DNA of 31,539 bases from JANWLD01 sp036276695 (GTDB taxonomy: Bacteria; Patescibacteriota; Saccharimonadia; Saccharimonadales; 2-12-FULL-41-12): positions 1-31,539 of the forward strand of contig DASUOI010000012.1 in assembly GCA_036276695.1 (NCBI GenBank), in the 5' to 3' direction. The position numbers were made by a program, and so were the translations under genes. Positions 6,525 through 13,179 of the stretch are shown piece by piece (within the stretch, counting starts at the first letter, position 1; each line of letters starts with the position of its first letter). The notes below the pieces were generated by a model. It saw nothing but the letters and a program-made list of their open reading frames with translations. It was not told the origin of the DNA and searched no databases.

Positions 6525-8021
6525 ATGGAAACTAGCGTAAGAGAGACATTACTAGCCAAAGTTTACGACATAGCAATAGAATCTCCGTTGGATTTTGCTA
6601 AAAAATCCAGCAGGATTCTAGAAAATAATATTTATCTTAAGCGGGAAGACTTGCAACCGGTAAATTCTTTCAAGCTCCGTGGGGCATACAACAAAATCGC
6701 CAGCTTGACTGCCGAAGAGAAAAAGCGCGGAGTCATAGCCGTCAGCGCAGGGAATCATGCCCAAGGCGTGGCCTTAAGCGCCCAGAAACTCAATTTATTA
6801 GCTACTATCGTTATGCCAAAAACAACTCCGGATATAAAGGTAGAAGCTGTCAAAAGCTTCGGCGCGGAAGTTATACTTTTCGGCGATAATTATGATGAAG
6901 CATATGAGCACTGCAGGAAATTGATGGATAAAACCGGCCGGATACTTGTACACCCTTTTAACGACCCGTATGTCATAGCCGGGCAGGGAACGATAGGGCG
7001 CGAAATCATGGAACAGCTGCCCGACACCGACTACATATTTGTTCCGGTCGGCGGAGGCGGTCTTATAGCTGGCATAGCCCAGTACGTAAAGAGCCTTAAT
7101 CCTGATGTGCAAATAATCGGCGTTGAGCCTGCTGACTGCAATGCTATGCAGATGTCCCTAAGAAAAGGGCGGATAGTAGAACTTAATGAAATCGGTATCT
7201 TCGCCGATGGTGTAGCTGTAAAAAAGGTCGGCGATTTAACATTCGATATAGTACGGAATTACGTTGACGACATAATAACCGTTACTACCGATCAGATATG
7301 CGCGGCAATAAAAACCGTGTTTGAAGAAACAAGGAGCATAGTAGAGCCAGCTGGAGCACTAAGCATAGCCGGAGCATACAAGCATACGGAAAAAAACGAT
7401 ATAAAAGGTAAGAACATAGTAGTTATTAATTCCGGAGCTAATATGAGTTTTGAAAAACTACAATTTGTATCAGAAAGAACATTAGTCGGGTCATCCAAAG
7501 AAGCACTGTTCTCCGTCGAGCTTCCTGAAAAGGCCGGAGCACTAAGAAGGTTCTGCTCGGAAATTATCCAAAATCATAATATTACTGAGTTCAACTATCG
7601 ACTGGATACGCGCGCACGAGCAAATATTTTCGTAGGTGTCAGTTTGTCCGGCGTAGAAGATAAAAAGAAATTTATAAACCTGATGAAAAGAAAAAAATAT
7701 AACCACATAGATATGAGTAATGACGACATAGCCAAGGATCATATACGTCATATGATAGGCGGTAAAAGCACCGTCGTGAAAAACGAGAAAATTTACGAAG
7801 TGATTTTTCCTGAACGGCCAAACGCGCTTAGCGACTTTTTGGAAAACCTGGCCGGGACAAGCAACATAAGCCTGTTTCATTATCGAGGCGTCGGTGCTGA
7901 CGTAGGCAAAGTCTTGGTAGGTTTCGAAACAGAAGAAACGGGTAAACTTGAAAACGTATTTAAAAAATCTGGCATGGACTACACGCCGATAGAATCGATA
8001 GCCACCAAAATATATCTTTAA
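6525..8021 (+). CDS. ilvA: Threonine dehydratase, biosynthetic type with regulatory domain
   Basis: This PLP enzyme deaminates L-threonine to 2-oxobutyrate, the first step toward isoleucine. The 498-aa product has the fold type II catalytic domain (about 1-320). The PLP lysine is in NSFKLRGA (Lys50), followed by SAGNHAQGVA (74-83), the phosphate-binding GGGGL (176-180) and the INSGANM serine region (about 301-307). Two ACT-like repeats follow, at about 326-395 and 421-490. This is the length and architecture of Ile-feedback-inhibited biosynthetic IlvA, not the short catabolic form. Control is therefore predicted at two levels, allosteric and by the Ile attenuator upstream. No ilvB/N/C/D/E genes are present in the window. 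Confidence 0.94.
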   Translation: METSVRETLLAKVYDIAIESPLDFAKKSSRILENNIYLKREDLQPVNSFKLRGAYNKIASLTAEEKKRGVIAVSAGNHAQGVALSAQKLNLLATIVMPKTTPDIKVEAVKSFGAEVILFGDNYDEAYEHCRKLMDKTGRILVHPFNDPYVIAGQGTIGREIMEQLPDTDYIFVPVGGGGLIAGIAQYVKSLNPDVQIIGVEPADCNAMQMSLRKGRIVELNEIGIFADGVAVKKVGDLTFDIVRNYVDDIITVTTDQICAAIKTVFEETRSIVEPAGALSIAGAYKHTEKNDIKGKNIVVINSGANMSFEKLQFVSERTLVGSSKEALFSVELPEKAGALRRFCSEIIQNHNITEFNYRLDTRARANIFVGVSLSGVEDKKKFINLMKRKKYNHIDMSNDDIAKDHIRHMIGGKSTVVKNEKIYEVIFPERPNALSDFLENLAGTSNISLFHYRGVGADVGKVLVGFETEETGKLENVFKKSGMDYTPIESIATKIYL

Positions 8022-8028
8022 ACGCAAG

Positions 8029-8056
8029 TTGACAGATAAGACTCTTTCGCTATAGA
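8029..8056 (+). promoter_or_regulatory. Promoter of the Val-attenuated unit
   Basis: TTGACA (8029-8034), a 16-nt spacer and TATAGA (8051-8056), then 8 nt to the leader ATG at 8065. Confidence 0.72.
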
Positions 8057-8064
8057 GTATTGTC

Positions 8065-8124
8065 ATGAGCAAATCACAAAGACTCAATATGACAGTAGTA
8101 GTGGTCCCGGAGGTTAGCGGGTAG
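8065..8124 (+). CDS. Valine attenuator leader peptide (19 aa)
   Basis: ATG 8065 to TAG 8122-8124 encodes MSKSQRLNMTVVVVPEVSG, with four consecutive Val codons (GTA GTA GTG GTC, 8095-8106) and a fifth at 8113. The stop codon lies at the bulge of the antiterminator, as in the Ile leader. The two leaders share the start (ATGAGCAA), the CCCGGAGG stretch after the control codons, and the segment after the stop (AGCTTATAATTT). They therefore look like a duplicated attenuator retuned from Ile to Val or the reverse. Confidence 0.87.
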   Translation: MSKSQRLNMTVVVVPEVSG

Positions 8125-8178
8125 CTTATAATTTGATTTAAAAAAAAATAAGCTCCCGCTAAAAAAGCGGGAGTTTTT
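8106..8178 (+). promoter_or_regulatory. Val attenuator: competing RNA helices
   Basis: Segment 1 is CCCG (8106-8109). Segment 2 is AGCGGG (8116-8121) plus AGCTTAT (8123-8129) with T8122 bulged. Segment 3 is ATAAGCTCCCGCT (8148-8160) and segment 4 AGCGGGAG (8166-8173). The 2:3 pairing gives a 13-bp antiterminator and the 3:4 pairing gives the terminator. The geometry is the same as in the Ile attenuator. Confidence 0.83.
8153..8178 (+). terminator. Intrinsic terminator of the Val attenuator
   Basis: A perfect 8-bp stem CTCCCGCT (8153-8160)/AGCGGGAG (8166-8173), loop AAAAA, then five T (8174-8178). Confidence 0.93.
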
Positions 8179-8194
8179 AATTTAAGGAGACAAT

Positions 8195-8650
8195 ATGAGA
8201 GATAGAAGAAACAAAAAAACAAGTCTGCCGCCATCTATAAAAGCTGCTATGAAATTAGGCCTATATAGAGAAATACCCAGGCATGAGCTTCATTCCGGAA
8301 GCTGGCAACAAGAAACCTACGACAGACAAGGCAGACGATTTTATGAAAGTACATCTCGTCCTGAGCCTATCGGCAGACAGCTGGATGTTCATGAACGCGC
8401 AGCAATGTTAGCTGAGCGAGGAGAAACTCTAATGGTCTTTATCCAGGCTTGCAACCAAAGTGTTCCGTATGACGAGTATGCGGAGATGCTGGAGGCTGGA
8501 TTTCTAGCAACCGGCCACCCCGACCCGAATAAAAATATGAGTGATGAAATCTATACAACCGCTGCTGACCGCAAATCGGAAGAACAGGTTCAAGAAGCCA
8601 CTCAAGCCGCTGGGTCTATTGCTGTTTCTGAAGCAGCTGCTGTTCATTGA
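8195..8650 (+). CDS. Orphan 151-aa protein under valine attenuation
   Basis: I do not recognise this protein. It is soluble and charged, with a basic N-terminus (MRDRRNKK), a central ERAAMLAERGETLMVFIQACNQS helix-like region split around residues 66-87, and an Ala/Glu-rich C-terminus (EATQAAGSIAVSEAAAVH). There is no signal peptide, membrane span or known motif. Valine is sparse (6 of 151), although expression should rise on valine shortage. The ATG at 8195 follows an AGGAG ribosome-binding site. The promoter of the aromatic unit begins at its stop codon, so it is monocistronic. It is not visibly homologous to the Leu-controlled 135-aa orphan, but it shares the same genetic design. Confidence 0.8.
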   Translation: MRDRRNKKTSLPPSIKAAMKLGLYREIPRHELHSGSWQQETYDRQGRRFYESTSRPEPIGRQLDVHERAAMLAERGETLMVFIQACNQSVPYDEYAEMLEAGFLATGHPDPNKNMSDEIYTTAADRKSEEQVQEATQAAGSIAVSEAAAVH

Positions 8651-8675
8651 ATTATTAATACTTAAGTGTTATATT
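8647..8675 (+). promoter_or_regulatory. Promoter of the aromatic-attenuated operon
   Basis: TTGAAT (8647-8652), a 17-nt spacer and TATATT (8670-8675), then exactly 7 nt to the leader ATG at 8683. Confidence 0.72.
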
Positions 8676-8682
8676 CAAGTTC

Positions 8683-8763
8683 ATGCAGATAAATATGCAG
8701 CAATGGTTTAGCTTTTACTTTAGTCGCCGGGCGACTGTTGCTTATTATTTGTCACAATTTTAA
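8683..8763 (+). CDS. Aromatic-amino-acid attenuator leader peptide (26 aa)
   Basis: ATG 8683 to TAA 8761-8763 encodes 26 residues, 8 of them aromatic. The first cluster is QWFSFYFS (Trp, three Phe, Tyr, 8701-8724). A tandem Tyr-Tyr follows at 8743-8748 and a Phe comes just before the stop. A terminator and a DAHP synthase gene follow, so the control codons match the end products of the regulated pathway. The start is at the predicted transcription start; an in-frame ATG at 8695 is an alternative. Because codons for all three aromatics occur, the leader could report shortage of any of them. Confidence 0.87.
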   Translation: MQINMQQWFSFYFSRRATVAYYLSQF

Positions 8764-8820
8764 CAAATAAGCCAAACCGTAAAGCACAGGCCGCTCGTAA
8801 AACTTACAGAGCGGTTTTTT
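8731..8820 (+). promoter_or_regulatory. Aromatic attenuator: competing RNA helices
   Basis: A possible antiterminator pairs GCG (8731-8733), CTGT (8735-8738) and GCTT (8740-8743) with AAGCACAG (8782-8789) and CGC (8792-8794), occluding the terminator's 5' arm. A competing hairpin is GCTTAT (8740-8745)/ATAAGC (8767-8772). A short palindrome AGTCGC/GCGACT (8722-8736) lies in the leader. The pairing is less regular than in the Ile and Val attenuators. A ribosome stalled on the first aromatic cluster would leave 8731-8743 free. Confidence 0.62.
8791..8820 (+). terminator. Intrinsic terminator of the aromatic attenuator
   Basis: Stem CCGCTC (8791-8796) plus GTAA (8797-8800) pairs with TTAC (8804-8807) and GAGCGG (8809-8814), with one bulged A, followed by six T (8815-8820). 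Confidence 0.9.
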
Positions 8821-8845
8821 ATTTTAAGAAGCAAAGGAAAAATTA

Positions 8846-9985
8846 ATGGACACGCTAATCAAGCAAAAAGACGATATACTAAACTGTAGTACAATCAAAG
8901 ATAATTTATCACTAAGCGGAAGCATACCTATGTCACGGAATGAATTAATCAATACGCGCGTTTTAGATGTTATATCTATAAGCAGCCCTAATAAAGTAAT
9001 CTCAGACATCCCTCAGTCCGATAAATCTAAGGAAACCGTGTTAGAGGCTAGGAAAAAAATAGTCGATATAATTAACCGTAAATCAAAAAAAATTATGGTA
9101 GTAGTCGGTCCTTGCTCAGTCCATGACCCAAAGGCTGCCATGGAATATGCCGAATGGCTAAAGATCCAGCGGGAAAAACACAGCGAAGATTTGGAAATAG
9201 TGATGCGCTCGTATCTTGAAAAACCGCGCACAACCATAGGCTGGAAAGGCATTATCAACGATCCTCATCTTGACGGTTCAGGGCATATGGACGAAGGCGT
9301 TCGGATTGCCCGCCAGCTTTTGTGCGATATAACATCGCTCGGGGTGCCTGTGGCGACCGAGCTTCTGGATATAAGAACTCCTCAATATGTAGCTGATTTG
9401 ATTTCATGGGGTGCAATCGGAGCTCGAACAATTGAAAGCCAGCTACACCGCGAACTGGTCTCGGGCATATCGTTCCCGGTTGGGATGAAAAATGGAACTG
9501 GAGGCGGGATTCAAATCGCTATAGATGCTATGAACGCCGCCGAGAACAAGCATAGTTTCATAGGCATAGACATGAACGGGCAAACAGCCATCATAAAAAC
9601 CAGCGGAAACAAAGATACTTTCATTATATTGAGAGGCAGCAAAGAAGGCACGAACTATTCTGCAGACTCAGTAAAAAACGTGGTTGATTTGCTCAAAGAT
9701 TCTCACAGGAACACCTCGGTAATGATAGATTGCTCGCACGCAAATAGCGGGAAAGATTATCGTAAACAGCCACTGGTAGCAAAAGATGTAGCTAGTCAGA
9801 TTGCTACAGGTGATAGAAATATAATAGGCGTGATGATAGAGAGCAATCTGAACGAAGGAAACCAGCCGATAGGCGACGGAAAGGACCTCGAGTACGGTAA
9901 AAGCATCACAGACGCATGCGTAGGCTTAGAAGACAGCGAAATGATGCTTGAAGAGCTGGCAAGGGCAGTTAGAGCAAGAGGTTAG
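8846..9985 (+). CDS. aroG: 3-deoxy-7-phosphoheptulonate (DAHP) synthase, class I alpha
   Basis: This enzyme condenses phosphoenolpyruvate and erythrose 4-phosphate to DAHP, the entry to the shikimate pathway. The 379-aa product has the AroF/G/H motifs in order: VVVGPCSVHDP, RSYLEKPRTTIGWKG, INDPHLDGSG, GARTIESQLHRELVSG, PVGMKNGTGG, DCSHANSGKDYRKQ (metal-binding Cys-His) and GVMIESNLNEGNQ. It is about 28 residues longer at the N-terminus than E. coli AroG. An internal ATG at 8930 would give the usual 351 aa, but ATG 8846 has an AAAGGA ribosome-binding site. Erythrose 4-phosphate could come from the transketolase/transaldolase encoded at 25838-28497. Transcription is predicted to be attenuated by aromatic amino acid supply. 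Which of Phe/Tyr/Trp inhibits the enzyme is not decidable here. Confidence 0.95.
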   Translation: MDTLIKQKDDILNCSTIKDNLSLSGSIPMSRNELINTRVLDVISISSPNKVISDIPQSDKSKETVLEARKKIVDIINRKSKKIMVVVGPCSVHDPKAAMEYAEWLKIQREKHSEDLEIVMRSYLEKPRTTIGWKGIINDPHLDGSGHMDEGVRIARQLLCDITSLGVPVATELLDIRTPQYVADLISWGAIGARTIESQLHRELVSGISFPVGMKNGTGGGIQIAIDAMNAAENKHSFIGIDMNGQTAIIKTSGNKDTFIILRGSKEGTNYSADSVKNVVDLLKDSHRNTSVMIDCSHANSGKDYRKQPLVAKDVASQIATGDRNIIGVMIESNLNEGNQPIGDGKDLEYGKSITDACVGLEDSEMMLEELARAVRARG

Positions 9986-9998
9986 ATTATTTAAGGCG

Positions 9999-10880
9999 AT
10001 GTCAGAAGTTAAAAAACCCGGACTAACAAAAGATGACTACACCATATCAGAACAGCACATTAAGACAGCTGATGGTTTTCACGCCCTTTATGTTCAGCAA
10101 TGGGGCAACCCGAAGGGCGTGCCTATACTGTATTTACACGGTGGCCCCGGAGTCGGCTGCCGCGATAAATTCAAAAGTTATTTCAACCCTAAAAAACATT
10201 TAGTCGTATTCCTTGACCAGCGGGGCGCCGGCAGCAGCACGCCATACGGCAGCTTAAAGGAAAATACCACTCCTAAGCTAGTCGAAGATATAGAAGCCGT
10301 CCGAAAAGAATTAGGTATTCAAAAATGGCACATCCACGGCACATCGTGGGGTTCTACCCTTGCGCTATGTTATGCGATCAAACACCAGTCAAATATTAAC
10401 TCAATGGTACTGGGCGGAATATGGCTATGTAGTAAAGAAGAGATAGACTGGCTGGTAAAGGGCCAGTATGAGATGTTCTATCCGGATGCTTGGGAAAGGT
10501 TCAACAAGCTGAATCCAAAAAGAGATGAAATTGATTTTTTTGCCTATAGCTCCGCTTTTATTCAATTCTACCGTTTAGATGATAGATACTATCCGCTTGA
10601 CCCAGAAAAATATGACGATACGCCGCTAAAGATTGAGTTTGAATATTTTAAAAATGACGTATACCTGCCAGAAGATTATCTTTTAAATAATGCTTCAAAA
10701 ATTAACGTCCCGGTTAATATCGTACAAGGGCGCTATGATTTCGTTACACCGCCTAAAGCCGCATATGAGCTGGATAAAAGATTGCCTGACAGCGAGGTTT
10801 TCTGGACTATCGCCGGCCATTCTGCTTCCGACCGCGGGAACTACGACACTATTAGAGCCTTACTGTCGCAATTGTCATGA
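9999..10880 (+). CDS. pip: Proline iminopeptidase (alpha/beta hydrolase, S33)
   Basis: Pip removes N-terminal proline from peptides in the cytoplasm. The 293-aa protein shows the oxyanion motif LYLHGGPGVGC, the family signature LDQRGAGSSTPYG, the nucleophile elbow HGTSWGSTLAL (Ser in GTSWGS), the acid in QGRYDFVTPP and the catalytic His in IAGHSASD. The start is ATG 9999 with an AAGGCG site; the frame is open from 9948 but the upstream part is the end of aroG. The gap to aroG is 13 nt and its stop overlaps the next gene by 4 nt (ATGA). It therefore appears to belong to the aromatic-attenuated operon, suggesting that peptide-derived amino acid recovery is co-regulated. Confidence 0.9.
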   Translation: MSEVKKPGLTKDDYTISEQHIKTADGFHALYVQQWGNPKGVPILYLHGGPGVGCRDKFKSYFNPKKHLVVFLDQRGAGSSTPYGSLKENTTPKLVEDIEAVRKELGIQKWHIHGTSWGSTLALCYAIKHQSNINSMVLGGIWLCSKEEIDWLVKGQYEMFYPDAWERFNKLNPKRDEIDFFAYSSAFIQFYRLDDRYYPLDPEKYDDTPLKIEFEYFKNDVYLPEDYLLNNASKINVPVNIVQGRYDFVTPPKAAYELDKRLPDSEVFWTIAGHSASDRGNYDTIRALLSQLS

Positions 10881-11650
10881 CTTGGCAAAAGCAGACTCAG
10901 GATAGTCCGCTGTTTCCGGACCTTCTGTGGAGCCGTCCGGAAAACAAAAAATATGCCGGAAGATTATTGATTATAGGTGGAAAAGCCAGCGAGTTCCAAA
11001 ATATTTCTTCGGCCTATTCATTCGCACATGAAGCCGGGGCAGGCTCAATAAAGATATTGACGCCTGAAAGCCTTAGAAAGATCACTGAAAATATCCAAGG
11101 CGCCGAGTTTGCCCCCAGCAACAAAAGCGGGGGGTTCGCTAAGACTGCTCTTGCGCAATTCTTTGACCTCGGCGAGTGGGCAGACCATATTCTGCTCGCT
11201 GGCGATTTTGGCAAAAACAGCGAAACTACCGTTATATTAGATGGTTTTTTATTAAAGAATTCAAAACCTGTGACCATCTCCCAAAATGCTCTAGGATCAA
11301 TAGGAATCACATTTGAACAGCTTATTAAAATGCCTTTGACTCTGGTAATCGATAGGATGGTTTTTCAAAAAATAGGCAAAGCTGTAGGCACGCATGTACC
11401 TATAACTTCACTCACTACTTACGAAAATATGGGGGACATTATTCAAAATATTTCAGCCCGCTCAAATGCCAGTTTTGTCATAATGGACGAAGAGCATATC
11501 TGGACGGCAGTTAAGGGCGAGTTAATCTCGACAAAATCAAAACCGGTGGATATCAATGCTCTTAGTTCTTATTGCACCGTATGGCAAATGCAGAACCCGG
11601 GAAAACCTCTGGAAGCTTTATCTACAGCCGTTCAGCAATCCATCGTTTAA
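10877..11650 (+). CDS. Degenerate NAD(P)HX dehydratase-like (YjeF C-terminal/ribokinase-fold) protein
   Basis: A 257-aa protein resembling the NnrD/carbohydrate-kinase-like domain. It has the GRLLIIGG strand-turn near residues 28-35, the SSAYSFAHEAGAGSIKILTP repeat unit (44-63) and ADHILLAGDFGKNSETTVILD (about 108-128) at the place of the family's G-P-G-L-G loop. The usual GTGDxLAG nucleotide-phosphate motif near the C-terminus is absent and the protein is short. Canonical ADP-dependent repair of hydrated NAD(P)H is therefore doubtful. It is coupled to pip by an ATGA overlap and is followed by a terminator at 11676. A Patescibacteria-specific variant with altered chemistry is an alternative. 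Confidence 0.6.
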   Translation: MTWQKQTQDSPLFPDLLWSRPENKKYAGRLLIIGGKASEFQNISSAYSFAHEAGAGSIKILTPESLRKITENIQGAEFAPSNKSGGFAKTALAQFFDLGEWADHILLAGDFGKNSETTVILDGFLLKNSKPVTISQNALGSIGITFEQLIKMPLTLVIDRMVFQKIGKAVGTHVPITSLTTYENMGDIIQNISARSNASFVIMDEEHIWTAVKGELISTKSKPVDINALSSYCTVWQMQNPGKPLEALSTAVQQSIV

Positions 11651-11675
11651 TCTAGAGTCCGCTTCAGTACAAATT

Positions 11676-11712
11676 AAAAAATAACTCAAGACAAATGCCT
11701 CGGGTTATTTTT
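11676..11712. terminator. Bidirectional terminator between the aroG operon and tRNA-Leu
   Basis: The inverted repeat AAAAAATAACTC (11676-11687) and GGGTTATTTTT (11702-11712) has one G-U pair and an A-rich/T-rich flank on either side. It can terminate the plus-strand operon and the minus-strand tRNA gene. Confidence 0.75.
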
Positions 11713-11714
11713 AA

Positions 11715-11799
11715 TGGTGCCGGAGGAGAGACTCGAACTCTCACGGATTGCTCCACACGATTTTGAGTCGTGCGTGTCTACCAATTCCACCACTCCGGC
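11715..11799 (-). tRNA. tRNA-Leu, anticodon CAA
   Basis: An 85-nt gene including an encoded CCA tail. The acceptor stem is GCCGGAG/CTCCGGC with discriminator A. The anticodon stem is CACGA/TCGTG with loop CTCAAAA, giving anticodon CAA (read at 11765-11763), which decodes TTG. A T-arm with GTTCGAGTC and a long class II variable region (TGGAGCAATCC) are present, as expected for tRNA-Leu. It lies 6 kb from the Leu attenuator, but that leader does not use TTG codons. Confidence 0.96.
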
Positions 11800-11826
11800 G
11801 AGTCGTAATAACAGAGTAATTGTACT

Positions 11827-11863
11827 ATAATCGTGGTAGCCATACCAGTTATGGTGCGATTAT
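11827..11863. repeat. Perfect-arm palindrome over the sortase promoter
   Basis: Outer arms are ATAATCG (11827-11833)/CGATTAT (11857-11863) and inner arms CCATA (11840-11844)/TATGG (11850-11854). An alternative inner pairing is TGGTA (11834-11838)/TACCA (11843-11847). The left arm overlaps the -10 box TATAAT (11826-11831), and the right arm ends 3 nt before the sortase ATG. It could be a DNA operator or a hairpin at the 5' end of the mRNA. Confidence 0.6.
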
Positions 11864-11866
11864 TTT

Positions 11867-13168
11867 ATGGACGACAAACCCAAGAAAAAAGTAGACAAAG
11901 TAAAGCTTCAGCAAGAAGAAGCCGCTAATTTAGTGCGTGCCAAATTAAGGAAACTTTACGGGCAGGAGCCTGTATCCCTCAAACTTGATGAACATAAGGT
12001 TACTGCTAAAAAAGAGCCTCAGTCCAAAGAACCCAGCGCAAAAGAAGAAATAAAAGAAGTTAAAAAAATCTCCCAGGAACATCGTCCGATGTCTAAGCAT
12101 CAACAGTTCTTGAACAAACTTAGCCAATCAGGGATGAGCCTCAAGGAAATTCAGGCCGCATGGCATAAGTATTACGAGCAGCTTTCAGATAAGGGTAAAC
12201 ATGAAGTATGGAACGAATTTTATGCGGAACACCAAAGACGCAGGCAAAAAGCTCAATCAGATGCCGCTGGAAGAGCAGAAGTTAAAAGCGAAAATACGGC
12301 AAGCAGGCAGACCGGACCCAGTATCCAGGATTTAGGCAAACCGCAGTCAAAAACTGAACCTTTAATAGGGAAGCCGATAAAAGCTAAATCTGAATCTATA
12401 AAAAAAGACATATTGAAGCGCATATCTTCACGCTCAAAAAAAAACGATAAAAAATCATCACACTGGCACTCGCTTGTATTCGGCCTGACCACCGGCTTGA
12501 TTACCATGTTAATTCTTCTTTTCAGTTTTTTTAATGAAAGATTCATAACCCCTTTCATACGGCCGAACCATAATGTTGGAGCAACTCCTATAATCGTGGA
12601 CCCCAACCGAACAGACAATGTAGGTCCAGAGCCAAAAATTATCATTCCTAAAATAAATATAGAAGCTCCGGTAGTCTTTAACGAACCCAGTATTGACGAA
12701 AAGGCTGTCCAAAAAGCACTGGAGAGGGGAGTAGTGCATTACGGAATTACGCCGAATCCTGGCGAGAACGGCAATTCTGTTATAGTCGGCCATTCGTCCA
12801 GCAACATACTTAACAGCGGTAAGTATAAGTTTGCCTTTTTGCTATTAAAAAGCTTGGAAAAAGACGATACATTCTATGTTCACAAGGATGGCAAGCGCTA
12901 TGTATATAAGGTATATAACAAATTCATTACCGATCCAGATGATGTCTCCGTTCTTGACCCTCCAAAAAATAGGAAGGCAATCACAACGCTGATTACTTGT
13001 GATCCTCCAGGGTTTTCTACAAATCGTTTGATAATCCAGGCCGAACAGATCTTCCCAGACCCTGACAAAAACAAAGAAAGCTCCGCAGACCCCAGCGTAA
13101 GATCAGCGCCAGCCCAACTGCCCAGCGATTCGCCAACACTTTGGAGCCGTCTTACAGATTGGTTTTAG
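11867..13168 (+). CDS. Membrane-anchored sortase with long cytoplasmic N-terminus
   Basis: Sortases are cysteine transpeptidases that attach proteins at the outer face of the membrane/cell wall. The first ~195 residues are charged and low in complexity, with Lys/Glu-rich stretches and a predicted helical patch at 76-127. They are followed by one membrane span (about 203-222) and the sortase domain (about 257-395). That domain has IIIPKINIEAPVV, the catalytic His in VIVGHSSS (His309), the catalytic Cys in TLITCDPPG (Cys378) and the Arg in STNRLII (Arg387). All three catalytic residues are present. At 433 aa it is much longer than typical sortases because of the cytoplasmic extension. No LPxTG substrate was recognised in the window. 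Confidence 0.9.
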   Translation: MDDKPKKKVDKVKLQQEEAANLVRAKLRKLYGQEPVSLKLDEHKVTAKKEPQSKEPSAKEEIKEVKKISQEHRPMSKHQQFLNKLSQSGMSLKEIQAAWHKYYEQLSDKGKHEVWNEFYAEHQRRRQKAQSDAAGRAEVKSENTASRQTGPSIQDLGKPQSKTEPLIGKPIKAKSESIKKDILKRISSRSKKNDKKSSHWHSLVFGLTTGLITMLILLFSFFNERFITPFIRPNHNVGATPIIVDPNRTDNVGPEPKIIIPKINIEAPVVFNEPSIDEKAVQKALERGVVHYGITPNPGENGNSVIVGHSSSNILNSGKYKFAFLLLKSLEKDDTFYVHKDGKRYVYKVYNKFITDPDDVSVLDPPKNRKAITTLITCDPPGFSTNRLIIQAEQIFPDPDKNKESSADPSVRSAPAQLPSDSPTLWSRLTDWF

Positions 13169-13179
13169 GCCTCTCGGCT

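Noticed and set aside
7542..8234. 230-codon open frame on the minus strand
   Set aside because: It lies opposite ilvA, a leader peptide and the start of the next gene; the product is hydrophobic and patternless. It is a shadow of the coding strand.
5410..8845. T-box riboswitches as the explanation for the amino-acid-specific leaders
   Set aside because: I see no T-box sequence (AGGGTGGNACCGCG-like) and no stem I specifier layout. Short ORFs rich in the cognate codons explain the regions better.
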